Part shown: positions 25,965 through 36,424 of the stretch, piece by piece
How positions within the stretch are numbered: the stretch's first letter is position 1
Layout of the letters: the number at the start of each line of letters is the position of its first letter
From: Alteromonadaceae bacterium
Lineage (GTDB): Bacteria; Pseudomonadota; Gammaproteobacteria; Enterobacterales; Alteromonadaceae
DNA length: 41,069 nt
Direction: 5' to 3'
Assembly (NCBI GenBank): GCA_015487235.1
Contig: WFQC01000045.1
Location: forward strand, 1 to 41,069
The notes under the pieces: generated by a model
What the model saw: only the letters and a program-made list of their open reading frames with translations
Database searches by the model: none
What the model was told of the DNA's origin: nothing
Translations under genes and position numbers: made by a program

Positions 25965-27809
25965 TTAATGGCTAGTCAGCTGATGATACAACTGCGGTAG
26001 CCGTATCGGTAACTGTGCTGGATGTAAAATTACCGTAAAGTCTCGACTACCAAATAAATAAGGCAGATAGTCTTCGGCTTGTTGATCAACGGTAATACAA
26101 AACGGTCTTATACCGAGTTTATTAGCCTCAATAATGGCTTGATGAGTATCTTCAATACCAAAACGTCCTTCGTAATGATCAATATCATTGGGTTTTCCAT
26201 CGGTTAAAATTAACAGGAGTTTTTGGCTAGATTGCTGTTCACTTAATACCTTGCTTGCTTGGCGAATTGCCGCTCCCATGCGTGTATAAAAACCTGGACG
26301 TATTGCTTGAATTCGCCCTCGCACTGTATTGTCATACTTCTCTTTAAAGTTTTTTAATACGCTAAAACGTATATGGTTACGCCGAACAGATGAAAAGCCA
26401 TACATGGCAAAATTATCACCAACAGCATGTAATGCTTCACCAAATAGCAACATACTGTCACGAACAACATCAATAACACGGTTATTATCATCAATATGCG
26501 CATCGGTCGACATAGACAGATCAGCAAGTAATAAACATGATAAATCACGATGATTACCACGATAACTCTGGTATAAGCCTTTTTCGGCTGTCGGAGCAAT
26601 TTGACTTTCAATATGATGGTCAAGCCAAGCATTTAAATCTAATTCTTCACCTTGAACTTGACCTTTTAACCAATAACGTACACTGCGTAATTGCTCAAAT
26701 TGAGCTTGTATAGACTTAGCTTGTTTTTGCAAATTTATCGGTAAAGGTTTTGGTAATGCATTTTTAGGTAACATTGGTTGCAATAAGCAGCGATCGGCTT
26801 GTAATAGCTGTTTGCGATAATCCCACTCAGGAAGTTTTATGCCCTCTCCCAGCGGAATATCATCTTCAGAAGCTGAAGGTAAATCAAGGTCGATTTTAAT
26901 GCGTGCACTTTTCTGTTCTTGTTGTTGAGCGAGTGTAATTTTGTCAAGATCTTCGGCTACTCGCTGATTTTCTTCTTCATCTTCGTCACTGTCATCAATG
27001 CCTCTATCCATTTTGGCAAATTCACTCCATGAGAATAGGCTTTCTAAACGAAATATCATCATGCCATCTTTTTCGTTACCTGAGTCAACACGCTCTGCTT
27101 TTTTACGACTGCTATTACTTTTTTTCTTTGCCGTTTTTTTATTTTCTTGCGCTTGCTCATTCAGTAAATTTTCTTGCTCAGGCAAAACTAAAGGATCAAC
27201 ATGAGCCGATGGATATAACCATAAATAAACCGCTTGAGGGGCATAATTAACGGTAGGAAATTCTTTCACTGAACCTGGGGTTAATATAGCTTGAACAATC
27301 GCTTCTTCCATTAATCGTTCTTCACTAGGTAGATGCTCAAAGCGGGTTCGTTGTGCAACAAAAGCTTTTGCTAACCGATAATAGCGTTTTTTTAATGAAG
27401 GGTATTTTTTTAACACGGTTAACACTAACGCTTGGTTATCTTGTGCCCAGTGATTAAATTTTTCATGGTGTTGTGCCGCTAAAATAGCAAGCCAAAGGTA
27501 AAGATCTCGGTTTAAGCTTTCATCGGGAAAAACTGCAAGCGACTCAGGTAAACGCAAACTTTCTTCATCTTGCCAAGCAAGGCTAACCTGTTGATTGCTA
27601 CCTGAAATTTTCTGCAAAAAAGTACGTCTAACAAGGTAATCTTGAGCACTGGCTGCTTCAATTCGCTTAACACTATTACCCCCTAATGCCCGAAAGAGCA
27701 CACCAACAGATTTACTTACTTGAGCAAACTCAACCTTAGCCTCAATAAAATCAGTATTGGCTTTTCGGGTAATATATTTATGCCAAAGACCACCAACCCA
27801 CTCTTCCAT
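25965..27809 (-). CDS. norD: Nitric oxide reductase activation protein NorD
   Basis: 614 residues from the ATG at 27809 (a GTG one codon earlier is also possible). It begins MEEWVGGLWHKYITR, the usual NorD opening. The C-terminal von Willebrand A domain (about 405-610) has the metal-ion site DLSMS followed by the later conserved ILTDGKPNDIDHYEG. The middle is acidic and low-complexity (DDSDEDEEENQ). NorD works with the AAA protein NorQ to mature or activate the NorCB enzyme, probably inserting the non-haem iron. An FNR-type box lies about 65 bases upstream. It is separated from norCB by two small genes. Confidence 0.95.
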   Translation of the reverse strand: MEEWVGGLWHKYITRKANTDFIEAKVEFAQVSKSVGVLFRALGGNSVKRIEAASAQDYLVRRTFLQKISGSNQQVSLAWQDEESLRLPESLAVFPDESLNRDLYLWLAILAAQHHEKFNHWAQDNQALVLTVLKKYPSLKKRYYRLAKAFVAQRTRFEHLPSEERLMEEAIVQAILTPGSVKEFPTVNYAPQAVYLWLYPSAHVDPLVLPEQENLLNEQAQENKKTAKKKSNSSRKKAERVDSGNEKDGMMIFRLESLFSWSEFAKMDRGIDDSDEDEEENQRVAEDLDKITLAQQQEQKSARIKIDLDLPSASEDDIPLGEGIKLPEWDYRKQLLQADRCLLQPMLPKNALPKPLPINLQKQAKSIQAQFEQLRSVRYWLKGQVQGEELDLNAWLDHHIESQIAPTAEKGLYQSYRGNHRDLSCLLLADLSMSTDAHIDDNNRVIDVVRDSMLLFGEALHAVGDNFAMYGFSSVRRNHIRFSVLKNFKEKYDNTVRGRIQAIRPGFYTRMGAAIRQASKVLSEQQSSQKLLLILTDGKPNDIDHYEGRFGIEDTHQAIIEANKLGIRPFCITVDQQAEDYLPYLFGSRDFTVILHPAQLPIRLPQLYHQLTSH

Positions 27810-27843
27810 CACAACTCACAACCATTGCAAAAAATAGATATAT

Positions 27844-27884
27844 ATCATAACGATAATTAATATTTTTATTGTGATTTATATCAA
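27844..27884 (-). promoter_or_regulatory. FNR/DNR-type box and -10 of norD
   Basis: On the plus strand 27871-27884 reads GTGATttatATCAA, one mismatch from TTGAT-N4-ATCAA. A -10 element TATGAT (minus strand, 27849-27844) is centred exactly 31 bases downstream, the class II activator geometry. The box overlaps the stop codon of the truncated hemoglobin gene. Confidence 0.7.
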
Positions 27885-28333
27885 TAATTTTCAGGGTTTG
27901 GAAAATTTAAAATAGGATCTGTTTTAAAGCGCGGTTTACATTCATCAGGAGAGGTTTTAATAATGTGTCGACGAAAAGATTCATCAAGCGCTAGCCATTT
28001 TTCGACTAACTCAGGGTGAGCATTTGTTTCAGCAAAAGCCTCACATAACAGTTGCTTACGCACTTCAAATAACTCATCAGTAATAAACATATGATCATGA
28101 GCAATGCTTGGCGATTTACCCACATAAATATTTTCACCACCTAACACTTTTTGCATAAAATCAACTTGTTGTATTTCAATATGAGCTTGGGGAATGGCTT
28201 CAAAATAAAGTTTTAACCATGGGTGCTTATATATTTTATCGTAGAAAACTTTATTAATAGCAATTAAGCTTTCGCGACCACCCATGGCGGCAAATTTTTC
28301 TTGTTTGGTCATATCCCTTGAAATCACTGTCAT
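27881..28333 (-). CDS. Truncated hemoglobin, probably group 1
   Basis: 150 residues with a truncated globin pattern: FAAMGGRESLIAINKVFYDKIYKHPWLKLYF (A-B-E helix region), FMQKVLGGENIYVG, then the proximal-His segment IAHDHMFITDELFEVRKQLL and the FRRHIIK end. Such globins bind O2 and NO; in this setting NO protection or delivery is likely. An N-terminal extension of about 12 residues and a Pro-rich C-terminal tail (FNFPNPENY-like) flank the fold. The ATG at 28333 follows GAGGT; a second ATG seven codons later has poor spacing. It follows the small membrane gene by 58 bases. Confidence 0.82.
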   Translation of the reverse strand: MTVISRDMTKQEKFAAMGGRESLIAINKVFYDKIYKHPWLKLYFEAIPQAHIEIQQVDFMQKVLGGENIYVGKSPSIAHDHMFITDELFEVRKQLLCEAFAETNAHPELVEKWLALDESFRRHIIKTSPDECKPRFKTDPILNFPNPENY

Positions 28334-28391
28334 ATGCTAGCACCTCAACACGTTTACGTCTTTTTATCTCTTTATTTTTCAGTGTAGCTTA

Positions 28392-28703
28392 TTATTTTGT
28401 TTTAGCGGTACTTTCTGACGATTTCGAGTTTATTTGTAAATTAGGTAAGCTAGCAGAGGCAATGGCATGTAATACCAACCCGATAGTAAAGCAGAAAAAA
28501 GCAATAGCGCCTACCCCTGCTTTTAATGCTTTTTCAGTTTCGTCATTTAATGTAAATAAATAACCTGCTGAAACAAATGCAACAATTAAGGTAATTATGC
28601 TAAAAACTTTAGCTATTTTTTGTAAGAAATGTCTTTTTTCACGATGAACTACAGGATAATTCTCCAATAACTGTTGTTCACTTTGTTGGCTTGGCGTTTT
28701 CAT
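28392..28703 (-). CDS. Small two-helix membrane protein of the nor locus
   Basis: 103 residues. The start is the ATG at 28703 because AAGGA lies at good distance; an in-frame ATG 18 codons earlier has no such site. Two membrane helices (about 32-54, KVFSIITLIVAFVSAGYLF, and about 63-83, AGVGAIAFFCFTIGLVLHAIA) are joined by an acidic loop. No family is recognised. It lies behind the norCB terminator, so it must have its own promoter, and precedes the globin gene on the same strand. Confidence 0.7.
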   Translation of the reverse strand: MKTPSQQSEQQLLENYPVVHREKRHFLQKIAKVFSIITLIVAFVSAGYLFTLNDETEKALKAGVGAIAFFCFTIGLVLHAIASASLPNLQINSKSSESTAKTK

Positions 28704-28804
28704 GCTGTTTCCTTTATATAAAATTACATCAACACATTTTAATTTAGCGCTTTTCAACTCAGCTAAAATTAATCAAATAGGTATTACTCAAAGGTAAATA
28801 CTCT

Positions 28805-28835
28805 AAAAAAAAGCCGCGATAAATATCACGGCTTT
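28805..28835 (-). terminator. Rho-independent terminator of norCB
   Basis: On the minus strand AAAGCCGTGAT and ATCGCGGCTTT form an 11-bp stem (one mismatch) with a four-base loop, followed by a run of eight T. It lies 69 bases after the norB stop. Confidence 0.92.
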
Positions 28836-28903
28836 ATCATTTTATAGCTAACTAACCCTCATTAACATAAACAGTTACTTTATTATGTTAATGGGTACAA
28901 GCT

Positions 28904-30735
<1,832 letters not shown>

Positions 30736-30774
30736 GACGTTTCCCTTATTATTAAACAGTAATAAAGCAAGTTG

Positions 30775-30815
30775 ATAATATTAGATCAGGGAAACAACAC
30801 TTTGATGGAAATCAA
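30775..30815 (-). promoter_or_regulatory. FNR/DNR box and -10 of norCB
   Basis: 30802-30815 reads TTGATggaaATCAA, a perfect TTGAT-N4-ATCAA palindrome. The -10 TATTAT (minus strand, 30780-30775) is centred 31 bases from the box centre, so the box would sit at about -41.5. This is the arrangement expected for activation by FNR or the NO sensor DNR. Confidence 0.88.
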
Positions 30816-30870
30816 GTTTTTCTATTTGTGTGTCAAAATGTAACAATAATGTAATGAATATTGAGCTATA

Positions 30871-31224
30871 TCAAAATAACGGAAGCTTTCGTGCCATAGC
30901 GCGCGATAAATTAAGCATACCGATTAACACAAAACCTGCATGTAAGGTAACAAAATAAAGCAGCATAACCATTAAAGAGGCTTCAAATTCTGGCGATAAC
31001 CAAATAACTAAGAAAGGAATAATAACGATACAAATACCCGCTAAAATGGAAAGCTGAATAGCACGATATAAATGAATAACCGCCCAGCGAGGTTGTTTAT
31101 TTTTATTGAAGAGAAAATAAAGTAAAGTCAAAAAAGATAATGCGGGCAGTAATAACAGATTAGCTAAATAAAGTGATTGATAAATAACAGCAAGTTTAGT
31201 GTTTTTTACTAATTGTTGTTTCAT
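30871..31224 (-). CDS. Membrane protein of the nor locus, unknown function
   Basis: 117 residues from the ATG at 31224, which follows GAGG with six bases between; the TTG two codons earlier is not preferred. Three hydrophobic helices are visible (about 18-40, 54-77 and 83-105), so it is an integral membrane protein with little outside. No catalytic residues or family were recognised. It lies between the norF-like gene and the norCB promoter and is probably the last gene of the norQEF unit. Confidence 0.75.
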   Translation of the reverse strand: MKQQLVKNTKLAVIYQSLYLANLLLLPALSFLTLLYFLFNKNKQPRWAVIHLYRAIQLSILAGICIVIIPFLVIWLSPEFEASLMVMLLYFVTLHAGFVLIGMLNLSRAMARKLPLF

Positions 31225-31295
31225 ATTCAACCTCTTAATATAGCAAATAGCTCTCCCCTACTTTGTTGGGGAATGTTGATCTTTCGCACTCGTAT

Positions 31296-31556
31296 TTACC
31301 AAATATAAATCAAGGCAATCAACAAAGGTACAATAACAATATAACTTATCACTAAAAAACGCCATTTATTCGGGGCAAATTTAAGCTCCATAAAAATATC
31401 AATGATCTGCTGCCCTTTTAGCGTCACAATAAATAATATTGCCACAATAAAGAGACTATTATGAAGTGCTAACTTACCTAAAGTTACCGACAAAAAAGTA
31501 AGTAATAAAAGCCATAACCAGCTTGCAATAATATGTTTTGTCGTTATTTTTTGCAT
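31296..31556 (-). CDS. norF: NorF-like / cytochrome c oxidase subunit IV-type protein
   Basis: 86 residues, nearly all in three membrane helices. The pattern WLWLLLLTFLSVTLGKL, FIVAILFIVTLKGQQIIDIFMELKFAPNKWRFLV resembles the subunit IV-like family that includes NorF. In denitrifiers NorE and NorF, both oxidase-like, support NorCB activity without being part of the core enzyme. It lies 111 bases downstream of norE and upstream of the unknown membrane gene. The assignment rests on helix pattern and context. Confidence 0.75.
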   Translation of the reverse strand: MQKITTKHIIASWLWLLLLTFLSVTLGKLALHNSLFIVAILFIVTLKGQQIIDIFMELKFAPNKWRFLVISYIVIVPLLIALIYIW

Positions 31557-31667
31557 AAGTTCACCTTAAATAGTAGGGCATGTATATGACCTTTCGAGTT
31601 TGAATTTTGTTCAACCTAAAAGCGTTTTTATCGCGGCGTTTGTTGCAAAAACATACCCCCAAAGATA

Positions 31668-32306
31668 TTAAATAATATAAATTAATGGAAACAAAATAAT
31701 CCATAACATATCAACCATGTGCCAATAACTTGCTCCAGCTTCAAAACCTGAAACACGCTTATTTTGTAGATAAGCCCCCTGAAAAGCTTGTTTAGCCATG
31801 TAAGCTAAAATAACCATGCCCAATAAAATGTGCATGAAATGAAAGGCAGTAATTAAGAAATACAAGGTAAAAAAGGTATTGGTTTCAATATCAATGCCTT
31901 GTTCAAACAACACTTGATATTCCCATAACTTAGTAACGATGTAGATACTTGCAATAACTAAAGCATAAATAAGTCGCCATGCAGCTACTTTTTCCTTACC
32001 TTGATGTAATGCTTGTAAAGCGAGTGCCACAACAAAACTGCTGGTGATTAAAGCAAGCGTATTAATCAGCCCTGCAATTTTATGTAATTGCGCTTTACCT
32101 TGCATAAACATGGCTTCGTTTAAATGTTCGGCAACAGCAAAACCGATAAAGAAAAGCGCAAAGACACTTAATTCGGCTAGAATAAAAAACCACATCGCCA
32201 TATCACCAGGTAGTTTTTTTTCTTGGCTAAGCGTAAGAGTTTCGGCCTTAACAGTAACTTCCATATCAGTCACAATATGAGCCGCTTTATTAGACGCATT
32301 ATTCAT
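31668..32306 (-). CDS. norE: NorE-like cytochrome c oxidase subunit III family protein
   Basis: 212 residues with five membrane helices. The stretches PGDMAMWFFILAELSVFALFF, FHFMHILLGMVILAYM and YWHMVDMLWIILFPLIYII are those of the oxidase subunit III family, in the short NorE form. The ATG at 32306 lies inside the last codons of norQ (8-base overlap, coupled). A start seven codons earlier (32327) is possible; neither has a clear ribosome site. The family is linked to full NO reductase activity. Confidence 0.88.
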   Translation of the reverse strand: MNNASNKAAHIVTDMEVTVKAETLTLSQEKKLPGDMAMWFFILAELSVFALFFIGFAVAEHLNEAMFMQGKAQLHKIAGLINTLALITSSFVVALALQALHQGKEKVAAWRLIYALVIASIYIVTKLWEYQVLFEQGIDIETNTFFTLYFLITAFHFMHILLGMVILAYMAKQAFQGAYLQNKRVSGFEAGASYWHMVDMLWIILFPLIYII

Positions 32307-33108
32307 CAAAATAAACTTTTGCCACATCCATTAAGGCATTAACTGTTTCCAAGTCATCTGACAATGGTTCAGCTAAACAACAGCGACAAGCATCAAGCGC
32401 ATTCATACCACTGTGGATCATTTTGGCGGCATAAATCAATAAACGTGTTGAAGCAACCTCTTCAAGATCATGGTGCTCTAAACGCCTTAAAGCTTGTGCT
32501 AATTCAACTAATTTATAAGCTAAATGCTCATCGGTTTTTGCTTCTTTGACAATAATTTCTTGCTCTAAGGCTTTGTCTGGATAATCAAAACGTAAACCAA
32601 TAAAACGTTGGCGTGTGCTTGGTTTCATACCTTTTAGAATATTTTGATAGCCAGGATTATATGAAACAACCAACATAAAACCCGGAGCCGCTTCAAGTAA
32701 TTCGCCCGTGCGTTCTAAAGGTAGAATACGACGATCATCCGCTAACGGATGAATTACAACCGTAGTATCTTTACGCGCCTCAACAACTTCATCTAAATAG
32801 CAAATTCCCCCTTCTCGAACTGCTTTGGTTAGCGGACCATCTTGCCAATAAGTACCGTTAGGGCCAATTAAATGTCGACCAACAAGATCAGCAGCGGTTA
32901 AATCATCATGACATGAAACCGTGTAAAGAGGCACATTAAGTTTTTCTGCCATATAAGCAATAAAGCGCGTTTTTCCGCACCCTGTAGGCCCTTTTATTAA
33001 GACAGGTAATTGGTGTTGATGTGCATATTCAAACAGCGTAACTTCGTTACCTTGTGGTTGATAAAATAAGCTGTTTTTTTGAGAGATGTCAAGATTGACC
33101 GTAGCCAT
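32299..33108 (-). CDS. norQ: NorQ/CbbQ-type AAA+ ATPase
   Basis: 269 residues of a MoxR-related AAA+ protein. Walker A is GPTGCGKT (40-47), Walker B with GGICYLDEVVEAR (about 100), sensor region MLVVSYNPGYQ and the arginine-finger zone STRQRFIGLRFDYP. With NorD it forms the chaperone that activates NorCB. The related CbbQ-CbbO pair remodels Rubisco. The ATG is preceded by AGG at nine bases. The promoter region carries a perfect FNR-type box. It heads the unit norQ-norE-norF-unknown. Confidence 0.95.
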   Translation of the reverse strand: MATVNLDISQKNSLFYQPQGNEVTLFEYAHQHQLPVLIKGPTGCGKTRFIAYMAEKLNVPLYTVSCHDDLTAADLVGRHLIGPNGTYWQDGPLTKAVREGGICYLDEVVEARKDTTVVIHPLADDRRILPLERTGELLEAAPGFMLVVSYNPGYQNILKGMKPSTRQRFIGLRFDYPDKALEQEIIVKEAKTDEHLAYKLVELAQALRRLEHHDLEEVASTRLLIYAAKMIHSGMNALDACRCCLAEPLSDDLETVNALMDVAKVYFDE

Positions 33109-33187
33109 AAAGTTTGCCTATAAAGCTAAAATATGGCTTAACAATAACGAGATAAGCATCTTTCTGCAACGAAGATATTAAGGTTGT

Positions 33188-33201
33188 TTGATACTGATCA
33201 A
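33188..33201 (-). promoter_or_regulatory. FNR/DNR-type box upstream of norQ
   Basis: TTGATactgATCAA is a perfect match to TTGAT-N4-ATCAA, centred 86 bases before the norQ ATG. No clear -10 sits 31 bases from its centre, so it may act from a different position than at norC. Confidence 0.8.
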
Positions 33202-33225
33202 CTCTATTTTTTCAAGTAAGGTCAT

Positions 33226-33552
33226 TCACTTAACCTTGCTATTAACAACCTTAACAATACCTTGCATTTTAGGGTGCGGGCCACACTCATACGGAAACTC
33301 ACCAAGTTGATCAAAAGTATAACGATAGCTATCTCCAGGAAATAAATAGTCAGGCTCTTCTGTGAAAAACTGTTTAAACCAGACGTTGTGATATTGCCGT
33401 TTTTCTATATTTTTCCATATCACTGTATCACCTTTAGCTATGGTTATTTGCGCTGGAATAAATTTTTTCTTATAAATTTCAACAATAACTTCTTGCGCAA
33501 AAACGCTATGTATATTTAACCATAATATTATTAAAGTAATTAATTTCATCAT
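33226..33552 (-). CDS. Periplasmic blue copper protein (plastocyanin-like)
   Basis: 108 residues with a signal peptide (about 1-19, ending VFA) and a single cupredoxin domain. The type-1 copper ligands are H55 (QYHNVWF), C90, H93 and M96 (YECGPHPKM). The short spacing of the C-x2-H-x2-M loop is like plastocyanin and pseudoazurin. It is a likely electron donor to NorC or acceptor from upstream carriers. AGGATAAG precedes the ATG. It starts eight bases after the polyferredoxin gene, so the two are cotranscribed. Confidence 0.9.
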   Translation of the reverse strand: MMKLITLIILWLNIHSVFAQEVIVEIYKKKFIPAQITIAKGDTVIWKNIEKRQYHNVWFKQFFTEEPDYLFPGDSYRYTFDQLGEFPYECGPHPKMQGIVKVVNSKVK

Positions 33553-33560
33553 CTTATCCT

Positions 33561-34478
33561 TTATTTGATTTCTTTGGTCGCAATAATATTTGCAGGGCGG
33601 TCAACTTCAACAGCTTGCTCACCACTGACCCAATGAAGCAAACTTCCTTGCGGGTTATGTTGTTGTACTTTAGAACAAGCAGCGATGCATTGTCCACATT
33701 GAGTACACGTAAACTTAGCTCGCTTCATATTGCGTGTAGGCAAACGCATTGGGCAGGCAGCATCGCAAGGTTTATCTGGCGTATTAGCACTACAGCTACG
33801 ACAAATTTTTGCGCGTTGGCGATCAAATTTTATCACCATAGCTCGCTTATTTGCCATCCAAATTAAGCTTTGAAATAAGCCTAAAGCACAACCGTATTTA
33901 CAAAAAACATGGCGAGTAAAAATAAAATCAAAGGAAAAAATTAACGTGGCGACACTAATGAACAGTGTTGCACCAAAGCTTAAATTAGCCTGAATAAGAT
34001 CATTTAATAAAGGTTTAGGTGGTAATAAATAACTTAGTAAACCTACTGCCCAAACAAAAGCCATTAATATACTCGGTAAGGCAACAATAATTTTGGGATA
34101 AATACCTTGACTCGGCTTAAAAGGTTTTTCCCATACAGTGACTCGATTTAACTGTTTAAGCATGAGTGTATTAAACATTTCTACTACAGAAAAATGAGGG
34201 CAAAGCCAGCCACAGTATATACGACCATATTTCCATATCAGTAGCATGGTTATTGCAATAAAAGCGATTAGTGGTAACAACATACGTGTAAAAATACGTA
34301 TTGCAGCATCAACACTATCACCTGCTAAAATATCACTAATATCCAGTGTCCATGCTTGGCCAAATAAAATAAAGTGCCCTAACGTTAGATCAAAACGAAA
34401 AATATCAAGTAAAGGTGCCAATAAAAATAAAAGAAAGAAGGCACTACGCGTTAAAGTACGTGCTTGTTGTATAGTCAC
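33561..34478 (-). CDS. Membrane polyferredoxin (NapH/NosR/CcoG-like 4Fe-4S protein)
   Basis: 305 residues with about five membrane helices. A cytoplasmic-side CGWLCP motif follows the second helix and CKYGC follows a later one, the pattern of NapH, NosR and CcoG. The C terminus has two 4Fe-4S clusters (CRSC...CDAACP and CTQCGQCIAAC). Such proteins move electrons from the quinol or cytoplasmic side to periplasmic acceptors. Here the acceptor may be the blue copper protein in the same operon. The start is a GTG with no clear ribosome site. A weak FNR-like site (34538-34551) with a -10 TATTTT lies upstream. Confidence 0.85.
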   Translation of the reverse strand: MTIQQARTLTRSAFFLLFLLAPLLDIFRFDLTLGHFILFGQAWTLDISDILAGDSVDAAIRIFTRMLLPLIAFIAITMLLIWKYGRIYCGWLCPHFSVVEMFNTLMLKQLNRVTVWEKPFKPSQGIYPKIIVALPSILMAFVWAVGLLSYLLPPKPLLNDLIQANLSFGATLFISVATLIFSFDFIFTRHVFCKYGCALGLFQSLIWMANKRAMVIKFDRQRAKICRSCSANTPDKPCDAACPMRLPTRNMKRAKFTCTQCGQCIAACSKVQQHNPQGSLLHWVSGEQAVEVDRPANIIATKEIK

Positions 34479-34795
34479 AATTTAACAAAAAAGTAGAAAA
34501 GCATCTCGTTAAAATAGCCTATTTCTAGCTGTTCAGCTTTAACCTAGATCAGAAAAAAGTAGTTTTCCTAGTGTGCTAACCATTATTAGCTATTAGCGCC
34601 GCTTGCTCTGAATGAACAATGAAAACAAAGAAGGCTCGCGATTATACTATTTTCAAATTAAACAAAGCTTAACACGATCTAGTATTTTTTTAATCAAAAT
34701 TACTTTATGCTTAAGTATTCCTTAAGGTTTAGCTAAGATAATGATAGGTCTCATACTTAAATGTTATTTTTAAACAAGACGTTAACCGTAATTTT
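34479..34795. other. Divergent 317-base promoter region without a gene
   Basis: No coding frame with a credible start was found here. On the left it carries the weak FNR-like site for the polyferredoxin operon. On the right it carries the PmrA-like repeat and -10 of the beta-barrel/eptA operon, followed by a leader of about 47 bases. Confidence 0.6.
34710..34742 (+). promoter_or_regulatory. PmrA/BasR-like box and -10 of the beta-barrel/eptA operon
   Basis: CTTAAG (34710-34715), five bases, CTTAAG (34721-34726) is an exact match to the PmrA/BasR half-site arrangement YTTAAK-N5-YTTAAK. A degenerate third copy, CTAAG, follows at 34733. The -10 GATAAT (34737-34742) lies ten bases after the second half-site. 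The downstream eptA gene is a classic PmrA target. Confidence 0.7.
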
Positions 34796-36412
34796 ATGTC
34801 TATAAACATACGCCAAAGCGTAATTATCAGCTTAATTTTTATTAATATGAGCTTTGTAACGTCTACAAATGCTGCTCCTCAAGATAATGAAACAGGCTGT
34901 GGTTGCAATAAACATACAGTAACTTTTCACCCTAATACTATTTTTGATGAAAAAGGTGATGATGTATTGTTCTTGCATCACTGGGCTAACTTATTACACA
35001 TTACTACCAAAAAAATCACGCTTGAAAATGAAGCCGCTTTTTTTCTCGAAAAATGTGAGAAAACAGATCAAGATCTTGCTGAATTAGAGCGTCATTTACG
35101 CAGTCGCAAGTATTTACGCGATGCAAAAGTATCAGCCGATGCATCAGGTAAAAACATTAAGGTAGAAACGTGGGATAATTGGTCTTTAATGCCCACGGTA
35201 AGCTTTGGTCGCAAAGGTGGCGTAAATACATACAGTGTTGGCATAAAAGACAGAAACTTATTTGGTTTAGGTATTGATGCCGAAATAGAGTCTTTTACTA
35301 ATTCACAACGTTCAGGCTATAAATTTGATACCCAAATACCTTTATTTCAAAAGCAAAATACTGAACTTAGCTTACGCTTTTCAAAAAATGATGATGGCAG
35401 ACAAAAAGCCTTATTTTTAACTAAGATTTTTGCTAGTTTTTACACGCCTTATGCCTACAACATTGGCTTTGACGATGAAATAAGAAATGACACTATTTTT
35501 CAAAATGGGGAAGACTTAACCACATACAAACACGAAATAGACTATAAAACGCTGAGTTTTTCTTGGCTTAATTTTAATACTAAAAAATACAACCTAAGAT
35601 ATAGCTTAGGGGCTACTCGAGATTTTAATCATTTTTCTAGCGCTGAAAATTACCTTTCACAACCTGAGCTTTTACCAAGAGATCGTAACTTCACCTACCC
35701 GTGGATGGGATTTGAATTTACCGAACAAGACTTTAGAGAACTCACTAATATTCATCTTATTACTCAAATAGAAGATTTTAATTTTGGTTGGCATGTAAAA
35801 GCACAATTAGGAGTAGCCGATGGCAAGAAAAACAATTCGGCTTGGGCGTTATGGCAAGCTAATATAAGCAAAGGTTTCGCCTTAAATAACAATGCACTGT
35901 TGCTGTTTGATTTTGCTTTTTCTGGTGATATTTATGATCAGCAAGAAAATCGTTATGTTGTTAAAACCAATACAGAGTTCTTTTACCGCTTTTCAAAAAA
36001 ATGGGGATATTATTTTAATAACACTAATGTTTTTAGCCAAAACCAGTATTTAGATCAACCCATTACACTTGGTGGCGACTCTGGATTACGAGGTTTCCCC
36101 TTACAATACCTTCATGGCAATAATAGTGTAAAATTTACCAATGAGTTACGTTATTACCCTCATATTAACGTGTTTAAGCTTTTTGAACTAGCAGGTGCTT
36201 TATTTATTGATAATGGTAAGATCAGTGGCGGTATTGCAAAAACCAATATTGACCAAGGCTGGGTTCATTCACTTGGAATAGGCGCAAGAATATACTCAGC
36301 CCATGCCGTAGGCAAAAGTAGAGTAATACATATTGACCTTGCCAAGCCCTTTTCCCAAAATTCACAAATAAATGGCTTTGAATTAAGACTTCAAGCTAAA
36401 CAATCATTTTAA
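34796..36412 (+). CDS. Outer-membrane beta-barrel protein of the BamA/TamA (surface antigen) superfamily
   Basis: 538 residues with a signal peptide (about 1-26). After a Cys-containing start (GCGCNKH) there is one POTRA-like unit (about 45-120, ITLENEAAFFLEKCEKTDQDLAELERHLRSRKYLRDAKVSADASG region). A 16-strand-type barrel follows, with the superfamily's late motif GGDSGLRGFPLQYLHGNN and VKFTNELRY. It ends in an aromatic residue (KQSF), as outer-membrane barrels do. With a single POTRA it is not BamA itself; its substrate is unknown. It lies 12 bases upstream of eptA behind a PmrA-like box, so a role in envelope remodelling is likely. Confidence 0.82.
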   Translation: MSINIRQSVIISLIFINMSFVTSTNAAPQDNETGCGCNKHTVTFHPNTIFDEKGDDVLFLHHWANLLHITTKKITLENEAAFFLEKCEKTDQDLAELERHLRSRKYLRDAKVSADASGKNIKVETWDNWSLMPTVSFGRKGGVNTYSVGIKDRNLFGLGIDAEIESFTNSQRSGYKFDTQIPLFQKQNTELSLRFSKNDDGRQKALFLTKIFASFYTPYAYNIGFDDEIRNDTIFQNGEDLTTYKHEIDYKTLSFSWLNFNTKKYNLRYSLGATRDFNHFSSAENYLSQPELLPRDRNFTYPWMGFEFTEQDFRELTNIHLITQIEDFNFGWHVKAQLGVADGKKNNSAWALWQANISKGFALNNNALLLFDFAFSGDIYDQQENRYVVKTNTEFFYRFSKKWGYYFNNTNVFSQNQYLDQPITLGGDSGLRGFPLQYLHGNNSVKFTNELRYYPHINVFKLFELAGALFIDNGKISGGIAKTNIDQGWVHSLGIGARIYSAHAVGKSRVIHIDLAKPFSQNSQINGFELRLQAKQSF

Positions 36413-36424
36413 TTTGAGTTGTAT

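Noticed and set aside
34538-34551. FNR box for the polyferredoxin operon as a firm feature
   Set aside because: Three of ten consensus positions differ. Only its spacing to a TATTTT -10 is suggestive, so it is mentioned but not annotated separately.
34736-34751. Fur box near the beta-barrel/eptA promoter
   Set aside because: GATAAT-GATAGG gives only one good and one partial Fur hexamer, and GATAAT is better explained as the -10 element.
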